A stretch of 5,385 nucleotides of DNA from JBDRNO01 sp043811005 (GCA_043811005.1 JBDRNO010000031.1:1-5385); one strand, 5' to 3'; shown: positions 1 through 5,243, numbered from the stretch's first letter. A program made the numbers and translations. The notes: generated from the letters alone by a model not told the origin.

Positions 1-252
1 TTGGTAAAGAGAAAGACTATAGATCCCAGTTTTAATACTGATATAGACCTGTCAAAACGGGAGATCGAAATATTAAAGCTGATCTGCGATGAATTCACCA
101 ATTCAGAGATTGCAAAAAAACTTCTTTTAAGTATCCGGACAGTTGAGGGATACAGAGAAAGCTTAATGGAAAAGACCGGTGTCAGGAACATTGCCGGCTT
201 GGTTGTGTATGCGCTGAAAAACGATTTAATGGAATTGGAATTAAGTATATAG
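1..252 (+). CDS. LuxR/NarL-type response regulator, C-terminal DNA-binding part (5' end outside window)
   Basis: The frame is open from the first base and ends at TAA 250-252, giving 83 residues. Residues 17-77 form a LuxR-family (GerE) helix-turn-helix: LSKREIEIL at 17-25, then TNSEIAKKL and the recognition helix around SIRTVEGYRESLMEKTGV (44-61), followed by the usual hydrophobic final helix (LVVYALKN). Family knowledge: this domain binds DNA at the C-terminus of two-component response regulators of about 200-220 residues, after a phosphorylated receiver domain. Residues 1-15 look like the charged linker between the two domains, so the receiver should lie just left of the window; the TTG at base 1 is not taken as a real start. 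A stand-alone LuxR-type regulator cannot be excluded. The target genes are unknown; the small ORF and ribBA to the right are on the opposite strand. Confidence 0.9.
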   Translation: MVKRKTIDPSFNTDIDLSKREIEILKLICDEFTNSEIAKKLLLSIRTVEGYRESLMEKTGVRNIAGLVVYALKNDLMELELSI

Positions 253-279
253 CTAATCAAATTGATGAAAAAGAAATAT

Positions 280-354
280 AGCCGTTCGGCTGAACTCAGG
301 CTGAAGCCACGAATTTCACGCCTGCGTGCCGTAACGCCACTTCTGCGTGCAGGC
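280..354. repeat. GC-richer hairpin-forming intergenic repeat between convergent genes
   Basis: This patch is clearly richer in G+C than its surroundings and contains several small dyads: AGCCG/CGGCT at 280-284 and 287-291 with a 2-base loop, GGCT/AGCC at 299-302 and 305-308, and a larger one pairing 320-329 with 345-354 (10 pairs, two of them G-U in RNA). The heptamer GGCTGAA occurs twice, at 288-294 and 299-305. It sits in the 155-bp spacer between the end of the regulator gene (252) and the end of the leftward small ORF (408). It may be a dispersed palindromic element and could help stop transcription from both sides, but no T-run follows the largest stem, so it is not called a terminator. 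Confidence 0.5.
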
Positions 355-407
355 ACGAACACCTTTAAAAATAAACAATAAAGTAAGTAAATTCCGATAC
401 TAACAAA

Positions 408-608
408 TTACTGAAAAACTACTACCTTCCTTATCTCTTTTAGAAGGGAGTCAATACCTTGCATCCAACTCCTTTCATAAATAGATAATTTCACATTATT
501 GCAACTTGTTTTATCCTCCAGGAGAGAATGAATTTCAGCAAGGATATCATACATTTGCCTGGATTGATATTTTGTGAATTCCAATGTATTCAATTCAAAT
601 CCTTTCAT
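408..608 (-). CDS. small hypothetical protein (66 aa)
   Basis: This leftward ORF is not recognised. I place the start at ATG 606-608, preceded by an A-rich stretch in the style of Bacteroidota leaders; a GTG seven codons upstream (627-629) would give 73 residues. The product is predicted to be soluble and mostly helical, with alternating charged and hydrophobic residues (for example around YDILAEIHSLLEDK and GIDSLLKEIRKVVV), no signal peptide, no membrane segment and one cysteine. The composition is protein-like rather than a shadow, and no longer ORF competes on the other strand here. It lies alone between two stretches of repeat or relic DNA, so it may be a remnant of a longer gene. No function is proposed. 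Confidence 0.4.
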   Translation of the reverse strand: MKGFELNTLEFTKYQSRQMYDILAEIHSLLEDKTSCNNVKLSIYERSWMQGIDSLLKEIRKVVVFQ

Positions 609-657
609 TGTTGTAATTTTTTTTAACACCTAATTAAGCAAATTCTTTTTCGCCAAA

Positions 658-735
658 CATACGGGGAGTAAACTCTTAAAACAAGCTAAGGAGATTGGTT
701 ATATTACAGATGTTAGATTCCTGGTAGATTTGTTA
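658..735 (+). pseudogene. possible C-terminal relic of a DUF3368/PIN-type (VapC-like) protein
   Basis: In the + frame, bases 658-735 read like the tail of a protein: HTGSK, then LLKQAKEIGYITDV (670-711), then RFLVDLL. From memory this resembles the conserved end of DUF3368 proteins, a PIN-domain family often found as the toxin half of toxin-antitoxin pairs, which carries a TGTLG-LL-KAK-x-G-LI-x-V-PLLDEL pattern. Nothing of the catalytic acidic part is visible upstream; a stop in this frame lies at 634-636 with no start between. The frame stays open to 915 only because it runs antisense through ribBA. If real, it is a dead fragment abutting the 3' end of ribBA. The match is by eye and weak. 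Confidence 0.25.
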
Positions 736-738
736 CTG

Positions 739-1983
739 TTAACTATCACAGCATTTTATCTCTCCCAGCAGGATATCATGACCCATTTTATCACGTTTGG
801 TTTTCAGGTAGGCTTTATTATATTTGTTGGGTTTTATCTGTATTGGCATGTTTTCCACTATCTCCAGTCCATAGCCGATCAAACCCACACGTTTCTTCGG
901 ATTATTGGTAAGTAAACGTATCTTTTTCACCCCGAGGTCTCTTAAAATTTGTGCACCAATGCCATAATCGCGGTTATCAACAACAAATCCCAGTTCCAGG
1001 TTAGCTTCAACGGTATCCTTGCCATTTTCCTGCAATTTATATGCTTTCAATTTATTGATCAATCCAATACCCCTGCCTTCCTGTTTCATATATAAAATAA
1101 CACCTTTACCTTCTTTTTGAACAACTTCCATGGCTTTATGTAATTGGTCTCCGCAATCGCAACGCAGCGAAGCCAGCACATCACCTGTTGCACAGGAGGA
1201 ATGGACTCTTACCAATACTGATTCATTCTCTTTCCATTTTCCCTTAACCAAAGCGAGATGTACCTCGTTTGTAGTGATCTGTGTATATGCGGATAATTCA
1301 AACTCACCGAATTTTGTAGGTAAATGAACATTAACCTCTTTCTTAATAAGCAGCTCGTGCTTAAGGCGGTATTCAATAAGGTCTTTAATGGAGATGATCT
1401 TCAATTCGAATTTTTTGGCAATCTTCATCAGTTGCGGCAGTCGTGCCATTGTCCCATCATCATTCATTATCTCAACCAGCACACCTGCAGGTTCAAAGCC
1501 GGCTAAACGGGCAAGGTCAATTGTTGCTTCTGTATGGCCTGCACGCCTCAAAACACCTCCTTTTTTTGCCCTGAGGGGAAAAATGTGCCCTGGTTTGCCA
1601 AGGTCGCCGGGTTTTGTTTCATGGTCGATCAGGGCTTTTACGGTTTTGTACCTGTCGCTTGCCGAGATACCGGTAGTGCAACCATGTCCTAAAAGATCAA
1701 CCGAAACAGTAAAAGGGGTTCTATGACGCGCTGTATTCTTATTGACCATGAGTTCAAGGTCAAGCTCATCACAACGGTCTTCGATCAAAGGAACACAAAT
1801 TAAACCCCGTCCTTCCTTGGACATGAAATTAATGGTTTCGGGGGTGACTTTCCGGGCAGCAGCAATGAAATCACCTTCGTTTTCGCGGAATTCATCATCT
1901 ACTACAATTACCAATTTACCAATTTTTATATCGGATATGGCTTGTTCGATGGTATTTAATTTATGTGGCACGGCTAAGCTCAT
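739..1983 (-). CDS. ribBA: bifunctional 3,4-dihydroxy-2-butanone-4-phosphate synthase / GTP cyclohydrolase II
   Basis: This cytosolic enzyme catalyses two entry reactions of riboflavin synthesis: ribulose 5-phosphate to 3,4-dihydroxy-2-butanone 4-phosphate plus formate, and GTP to diamino-ribosylamino-pyrimidinone phosphate plus formate and pyrophosphate. With the ATG at 1981-1983 it has 414 residues, normal for the fusion. The RibB half (about 5-205) shows DDEFRENEGDF (29-39; metal-binding R-E-x-E-x-D), TTGISASDR (103-111) and GHTEATIDLARLAG (149-162). The RibA half (about 210-410) shows the zinc cysteines C264, C275 and C277 (C-x10-C-x-C), EGRGIG (302-307), YGIGAQIL (340-347) and LLTNNPKK (357-364). 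Both halves look intact. A TTG at 2014-2016 could add 11 residues, but it lies inside the predicted -7 box, so ATG 1983 is preferred. No other rib gene is in the window, and no FMN riboswitch is visible upstream, so it appears to be transcribed alone. Confidence 0.97.
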   Translation of the reverse strand: MSLAVPHKLNTIEQAISDIKIGKLVIVVDDEFRENEGDFIAAARKVTPETINFMSKEGRGLICVPLIEDRCDELDLELMVNKNTARHRTPFTVSVDLLGHGCTTGISASDRYKTVKALIDHETKPGDLGKPGHIFPLRAKKGGVLRRAGHTEATIDLARLAGFEPAGVLVEIMNDDGTMARLPQLMKIAKKFELKIISIKDLIEYRLKHELLIKKEVNVHLPTKFGEFELSAYTQITTNEVHLALVKGKWKENESVLVRVHSSCATGDVLASLRCDCGDQLHKAMEVVQKEGKGVILYMKQEGRGIGLINKLKAYKLQENGKDTVEANLELGFVVDNRDYGIGAQILRDLGVKKIRLLTNNPKKRVGLIGYGLEIVENMPIQIKPNKYNKAYLKTKRDKMGHDILLGEIKCCDS

Positions 1984-2013
1984 ATTAAAGTTTATTAAAT
2001 TAATAATTTTCTT

Positions 2014-2045
2014 CAAATTTAAATAATATTGACAGTTAGAGCAAA
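2014..2045 (-). promoter_or_regulatory. predicted Bacteroidota-type promoter of ribBA
   Basis: Read leftward, TTTG (2042-2045) is followed after 20 bases by TAAATTTG (2014-2021), which fits the primary sigma factor consensus known in Bacteroidota (-33 TTTG, about 20 bp, -7 TAnnTTTG). Transcription would start near 2005-2008, leaving a leader of about 25 bases before ATG 1983. The promoter lies between the stop of the upstream glycosyltransferase gene and ribBA, and its -33 box is inside the left arm of a 13-bp inverted repeat. Confidence 0.6.
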
Positions 2046-2094
2046 TTTTTAAATTATTATACGAAGTCTTAGCTGCTGATTATTTGCTCTAACT
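2034..2094. repeat. 13-bp perfect inverted repeat spanning the glycosyltransferase stop codon and ribBA -33 box
   Basis: Bases 2034-2046 are the exact reverse complement of 2082-2094 (core ATTTGCTCTAAC), separated by 35 bases. The right arm encodes part of the final residues (KLEQI) of the leftward glycosyltransferase, the stop codon (2069-2071) lies in the loop, and the left arm contains the TTTG of the ribBA promoter. In leftward RNA it would be a 13-bp stem that is not followed by a U-run, so a classical terminator is unlikely; a processing site, an operator-like site or chance are alternatives. Confidence 0.55.
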
Positions 2095-3313
2095 TATTAT
2101 TAACCTCATCCCAATTATATGTACTACAAACAAAATTATAACCGTTAATCGCTATTTCTTTAGCTTTATTACAGTTATCCAATAAAGAAATAACATGCCC
2201 GGCATATTCTCCGGGATCAATACCTATCAATATGGATTCTCCGTCAACTGCTTTGATGGCATTATTTGCCAAAGGTGAGGTAATACAGGGCAATTGCATA
2301 GACATTGCTTCCAGGATTTTGTTTTGCATGCCAATGCCAATTTGCATGGGGGCGATAAAAATCCTTGACATTGCATAACATTCACGCATATCTTTTACCC
2401 ACCCGCTAACTGAAACGTTCCCTGATCTTAATTTCAATACTTGTTTGGAAGGGTTGGTTCCGGCAATCAGGAGTTTTACTTCCGGATGTGTTTTTAATAC
2501 GATTGGCAGAATTTTATTTACCAGGTACACCACACTATCTATATTTGGAGGGTAGTTCATATTTCCGGTAAACAGAAGGTCATATTCTGGTCGCTGGTTA
2601 CTGGTCTCTGGTCTCTGGTTTCCAACATCTACTACCCATTTTATATTATCCGGCTTTTCACGATTATCACCGTAGGTGGGCTTGGGTTGAAAATAATCAG
2701 TATCTACACCATTCGGGATTACTATAATATCATTCTTTTCAGGATGATTGATCAAATCCCTGTCTTGTTCGGAAATAATTGTTTTTGTTCTAAAGAAGCT
2801 GAAGATTTCATTCTCATATTTTGCAAGGCGTTTGCTTTCTATCTTTAACAGGCGCTTTAAATAAAAAGGAGCTGTAGGGATACGTCTTTTAGTCCCTTTT
2901 GAGAACGCATCCATGTAGTCTAATGTTTTTGGGATGTTTTTGTGTTTTTTGACGTATTCAGTTGTGCGAATTAATTGACAATATATATGATCCGGTTTAT
3001 GTTTTGCGATCAGGTCATCTACTTGCTTTTGAGCATTTCCGGAATAAAAATAGCCAATTTGCAAGGGGTACCCGTTAAATATCACTCTTATGAGATAAAA
3101 AAATATATAGAACCGTGAAAGGTTGATAATTTTTATATCACTGCAATATTGTTTTAATACAGGAACAGCTTCATTATGCAAAGCCGTATCATTTAATGCA
3201 CATAATATTATTTCGTGTTTTTCGGATAAGCGCCTGATCTGATTAAAAGCACGTAGCTTGTCGCCTTTGTCGAGCGGGTAGGGAACTCTTGATAGCAGGA
3301 CAAGGATTTTCAT
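2069..3313 (-). CDS. GT-B glycosyltransferase, family 4 (TIGR03087-like sugar transferase)
   Basis: A 414-residue enzyme predicted to transfer a sugar from a nucleotide-sugar donor at the cytosolic membrane face; donor and acceptor are not readable from the sequence. The N-terminal Rossmann domain starts with RVPYPLDKGDKLRAF (9-23), followed by LDYMDAFSKG (131-140) and the linker motif PNGVD (200-204). The C-terminal domain begins at LLFTGNM (246-252) and carries IAGT (283-286) and G-x-GMQNKILEAM (326-337). This pattern recalls the PEP-CTERM/XrtA-associated sugar transferase family, though no exosortase gene is visible. The first Glu of the classical E-x7-E motif is absent, which is common in this subgroup. 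Residues 212-245 form an unusually long low-complexity linker ending in the heptapeptide repeat NQRPETS-NQRPEYD, encoded by a 7-base tandem array. There is no signal peptide; FYIFFYLIRVIF (68-79) is hydrophobic but lies within the N-terminal domain. ATG 3311-3313 directly precedes the conserved KILVLLSRVPYP strand. Confidence 0.92.
   Translation of the reverse strand: MKILVLLSRVPYPLDKGDKLRAFNQIRRLSEKHEIILCALNDTALHNEAVPVLKQYCSDIKIINLSRFYIFFYLIRVIFNGYPLQIGYFYSGNAQKQVDDLIAKHKPDHIYCQLIRTTEYVKKHKNIPKTLDYMDAFSKGTKRRIPTAPFYLKRLLKIESKRLAKYENEIFSFFRTKTIISEQDRDLINHPEKNDIIVIPNGVDTDYFQPKPTYGDNREKPDNIKWVVDVGNQRPETSNQRPEYDLLFTGNMNYPPNIDSVVYLVNKILPIVLKTHPEVKLLIAGTNPSKQVLKLRSGNVSVSGWVKDMRECYAMSRIFIAPMQIGIGMQNKILEAMSMQLPCITSPLANNAIKAVDGESILIGIDPGEYAGHVISLLDNCNKAKEIAINGYNFVCSTYNWDEVNNKLEQIISS
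2587..2621. repeat. heptanucleotide tandem array inside the 2069-3313 glycosyltransferase gene
   Basis: Five consecutive 7-base units (starting at 2587, 2594, 2601, 2608 and 2615) follow CTGGTYN on the + strand; units three and four are identical (CTGGTCT). On the coding strand they run through all three frames and give the heptapeptide repeat NQRPExx twice (residues 232-245), in the linker between the two Rossmann domains. Five units are 35 bases, so the current frame depends on unit number. Confidence 0.9.
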
Positions 3314-3359
3314 ATAATATTAGGCATGAATGATGTTATACCAAAACGGAATGAGTCTG

Positions 3360-3367
3360 CAAATTTA
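3360..3367 (-). promoter_or_regulatory. possible -7 box of the 2069-3313 glycosyltransferase gene
   Basis: The octamer TAAATTTG, read leftward, is identical to the proposed ribBA -7 box and fits TAnnTTTG. A start near 3353 would leave a leader of about 40 bases before ATG 3313. No TTG or TTTG is found at the -33 position, because that region is occupied by the dispersed repeat beginning at 3380. The call therefore rests on one AT-rich box only. Confidence 0.3.
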
Positions 3368-3379
3368 TTAATGAAATGA

Positions 3380-3448
3380 AACCACAGATTTCACAGATGA
3401 CACAGATAAAAAAATTTTCTGTGAAATCCGCATGATTTTATAAAATCA
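3380..3448. repeat. dispersed CACAGAT repeat, left copy, with hairpin and palindrome
   Basis: Three CACAGAT units (3383-3389, 3392-3398, 3401-3407) are spaced every 9 bases. Bases 3388-3397 pair with 3418-3427 (10-bp stem), and the stem is followed by a perfect 16-bp palindrome at 3433-3448 (TGATTTTA then its complement). Bases 3380-3407 match the reverse complement of 3974-4001 at 26 of 28 positions, making this the left member of an inverted pair. Motifs of this kind occur as dispersed intergenic repeats in many bacterial genomes; their origin is not known to me. Confidence 0.75.
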
Positions 3449-3675
3449 CAAAGGAGAATAAAAAATAAATAATTAGTTATATACATTTAGGTCGCACAAA
3501 TAAAATCTATAAATAATTTTAATATATACCAATGTTGAATAAAATTCACAAATTAAGTAAATAACAAAAGGGTCACCAAATAAATTTTTTAACAACGTTG
3601 CGTAAATAAATTTTTCAAATGCTGAAAAAAGTCATCCATTTTATAAAGAATTTTGCCGCATCCAATTTTTCTCTT
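3449..3675. other. AT-rich stretch without a gene
   Basis: I find no plausible coding sequence on either strand. The visible structure is a 12-base direct repeat AAATAAATTTTT at 3578-3589 and 3604-3615 around the 8-bp palindrome CAACGTTG (3593-3600). This may be the decayed left end of the insertion element whose transposase relic begins at 3676, but no terminal inverted repeat could be defined by eye. Confidence 0.4.
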
Positions 3676-3946
3676 ATGAAATCATTTCTTACAAACGACC
3701 AAAGGAACGAATATAAAAATTACACAAGCAGTACAAAGAGAAACGCTTTGCCGACCGTATCAAAGCTATATTAGCATTAGACAATGGATATAGCTATGAT
3801 AAATAGCCCGGATTCTGATGATAGATGATATAGCTGTAAGACGTTGGCATGAACAATTCAAACAAGAAGGAATGGAGACGTTGATGAATGACAGAAAATT
3901 TTCAAGTTATCCATGCCTGATTTTTTCTAAACTCATGTTCGTTTAA
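3676..3946 (+). pseudogene. IS630-family transposase relic (N-terminal HTH part only)
   Basis: Three consecutive frames give one continuous N-terminal transposase segment. From ATG 3676 the first frame reads MKSFLTNDQRNEYK; near 3717 it shifts to KRFADRIKAILALDNGYSYDK (3741-3803), which ends in a TAG at 3804-3806; a one-base loss there leads to IARILMIDDIAVRRWHEQF (3803-3859) and KQEGMETLMNDRKFSSYPCL (3860-3919). This matches the helix-turn-helix and the following arm typical of IS630-family proteins (pattern ADRIKAILLLDKG-S-EEIA-xLL-DD-xVRRW). Two frameshifts and the complete lack of the DDE catalytic domain make it inactive; the frame stops at 3944-3946. It lies opposite in strand to both glycosyltransferase genes and inside an inverted pair of dispersed repeats. 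Confidence 0.8.
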
Positions 3947-3957
3947 TATAAATTTTT

Positions 3958-4001
3958 GATTTCACAGATTAAAATCAGTGTAATCTGTGAAATCTGTGGT
4001 T
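3958..4001. repeat. dispersed CACAGAT repeat, right copy (inverted), with 13-bp hairpin
   Basis: Bases 3958-3970 and 3982-3994 form a perfect 13-bp stem with an 11-base loop. Bases 3974-4001 are the inverted partner of 3380-3407, with a perfect 19-base outer part (3983-4001 against 3380-3398). The copy ends 4 bases beyond the stop codon of the leftward glycosyltransferase gene (4006-4008). It could fold at the 3' end of that transcript, but in the leftward direction the stem is followed by A5 and then TTTAT rather than a clear U-run, so it is listed as a repeat, not a terminator. Confidence 0.75.
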
Positions 4002-4005
4002 CTAT

Positions 4006-5229
4006 TTACACCCGAACAGTAACCAATGTTTTATAAAAATCAACTAACTTCTTTGCTATTTCGGTATTATCATAATGTTCCTTAATAAGTAGCCGGGCAT
4101 TACTGCCTATTTCATCACAAAATGATCTGTTTTCCATACATTTCCCGATCATATCCAGAAATTCACCAGGGGTGTCAGCTATCAGTATATTTTTAAGATG
4201 TTCGCACTGAATACCTTCAGCACCGATAGAAGTAGAAATAACAATTTTCCCTAAAGCCATCCCTTCGATGATCTTCACCCTCATTCCTCCTCCCGAAAGT
4301 AAAGGGACTATCATTATGGATTTAGTGTTCATAAATCGCATTGCATCTTCAACTTCTCCCACTATCTCAACATTATTGTTTTTCACCTTTTTCAACCAAC
4401 CGGGTATTTTTTTTCCTGCGATATAAAATTTTAATTCTGGATATTGGCGATGTATTTTCATCCACACTTTATCTAAAAACCACTTTATTGCCTCAGTATT
4501 TGGCATCCAATCCATTGAGCCGAGGTGAAACAGGCTGGGTGCTGGGCGCTTGGTACCGGGCGCTGGGTGCTGGGTGCCTGCATCAAGGATATCTGTCCCA
4601 ACCGGTATGTCTATTATTGGAACTTTACAACCCATTTCCATGAAAAAATTTACATCTCTTAGGGTGATCGCTGCAATAGCATCATAAGAATTCAGTTGTT
4701 CCTGTTCGTATTTCCTTAACCGTTTAGTTAAGAGCTTCAGATATGTTTTTTTGGCAGGGTTTTTACAGGTAGCCGCCATCCTTTTCCAAATCTCAAATTC
4801 TACGTTATGGGCTCTCAAAACCACTTTCGCTCCTGAGTATTTGCGGATGCTTTTTATATATGGTGTAACAAATAAACTTTCCAATTGGATAAGATCATAA
4901 TTATCATTCTTTAAAATTTCAATTAGCTTACTTTCAAAATCTCCGGATATAAACCGTTGAATATTATATGATCTTGATGAGAATAAATTTGTAAAGGCAT
5001 CCCGCAATTCCAATGAAGTATCAATAGAAACAGCTTCTATCCTTGTTTTGGACAGATATCCGGCTGGCAGTTTTGTAACGTTAACGAAGTCTTTGGATGT
5101 ATTAATGGCGAGTACTTTCACTTCATTTCCCAGGTCAATCAGCCCTTTTGTAAGGTTGTTCATTGCAATAGTGCCGCCATCACGGGGAGGATAAGGTACT
5201 TTTTGACATATTTGAAGGATATTGAACAC
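4006..5229 (-). CDS. GT-B glycosyltransferase, family 4 (group 1)
   Basis: A 407-residue enzyme predicted to add a sugar from an activated donor during glycan or polysaccharide assembly; the specific sugar cannot be read. The N-terminal domain opens with ILQICQKVPYPPRDGG (4-19), followed by RAHNVEFEIWKR (139-150) and IPVGTD (208-213). The C-terminal domain starts at LFHLGSMDWMPN (233-244) and includes FYIAGK (268-273), a G-EVEDAMRFM segment (291-300), and LSGGGMRVKIIEGMALGKIVI (311-331, written here only as a landmark: G314, K319, E322). As in its neighbour, the first Glu of E-x7-E is missing. Between the domains lies a Pro/Ala-rich heptapeptide repeat, GTQHPAP-GTKRPAP (218-231), encoded by a 7-base array. 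The start is GTG 5227-5229, forced by an in-frame TAA two codons upstream (5233-5235), and it lies at the edge of a dispersed repeat. It shares domain order and the opening VPYP motif with the gene at 2069-3313, suggesting related enzymes of one pathway, although 692 bp of repeats separate them. Confidence 0.92.
   Translation of the reverse strand: MFNILQICQKVPYPPRDGGTIAMNNLTKGLIDLGNEVKVLAINTSKDFVNVTKLPAGYLSKTRIEAVSIDTSLELRDAFTNLFSSRSYNIQRFISGDFESKLIEILKNDNYDLIQLESLFVTPYIKSIRKYSGAKVVLRAHNVEFEIWKRMAATCKNPAKKTYLKLLTKRLRKYEQEQLNSYDAIAAITLRDVNFFMEMGCKVPIIDIPVGTDILDAGTQHPAPGTKRPAPSLFHLGSMDWMPNTEAIKWFLDKVWMKIHRQYPELKFYIAGKKIPGWLKKVKNNNVEIVGEVEDAMRFMNTKSIMIVPLLSGGGMRVKIIEGMALGKIVISTSIGAEGIQCEHLKNILIADTPGEFLDMIGKCMENRSFCDEIGSNARLLIKEHYDNTEIAKKLVDFYKTLVTVRV
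4534..4581. repeat. heptanucleotide tandem array inside the 4006-5229 glycosyltransferase gene
   Basis: Six 7-base units starting at 4534, 4541, 4548, 4555, 4562 and 4569 follow GCTGGGT (+ strand) with substitutions; the first and last two units are exact, and a degenerate partial seventh follows at 4576. The array is much richer in G+C than the gene around it. On the coding strand it yields GTxxPAP twice (residues 218-231), in the inter-domain linker, the same place as the array in the neighbouring glycosyltransferase gene but with a different unit. Confidence 0.9.
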
Positions 5230-5243
5230 CGATTACACAGATA
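5230..5243. repeat. partial copy of the dispersed CACAGAT repeat at the glycosyltransferase start
   Basis: CGATTACACAGATA resembles the GATTACAC(A/T)GAT segment of the repeat copies at 3380-3407 and 3974-4001. It abuts the GTG start codon of the leftward gene (5227-5229) and includes the in-frame stop that fixes this start, so the leader and perhaps the start codon derive from the repeat. No TAnnTTTG promoter box is visible upstream of this gene as far as the window goes. Confidence 0.5.

Noticed and set aside
730..915. Rightward ORF of 61 residues
   Set aside because: It starts at TTG and runs antisense through the conserved 3' end of ribBA; only the part before 738 might be meaningful and is treated as a relic.
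1130..2026. Several rightward ORFs of 60-112 codons
   Set aside because: All are antisense shadows of the strongly conserved ribBA gene and have no start-site context or recognisable domain.
1984..2068. FMN riboswitch upstream of ribBA
   Set aside because: The leader predicted from the promoter is about 25 bases, and none of the conserved G-rich segments of the FMN aptamer are seen.
2587..2621. CRISPR-like array of short repeats
   Set aside because: The units are 7 bases long, directly adjacent with no spacers, and lie in a coding frame.
2095..3313. Inactive glycosyltransferases because the first Glu of E-x7-E is missing (also in 4006-5229)
   Set aside because: Related family 4 enzymes often carry a G-x-G-xxx-K-xx-E form of this motif with only the second Glu; the rest of both proteins is complete.
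3433..3448. 16-bp perfect palindrome as a regulator operator
   Set aside because: It consists almost only of A and T, lies within the dispersed repeat unit and is more than 110 bases from the nearest start codon; a repeat origin is simpler.
4341..4643. Rightward ORF of 100 codons
   Set aside because: Antisense shadow of the glycosyltransferase gene, held open partly by the GC-rich heptamer array.
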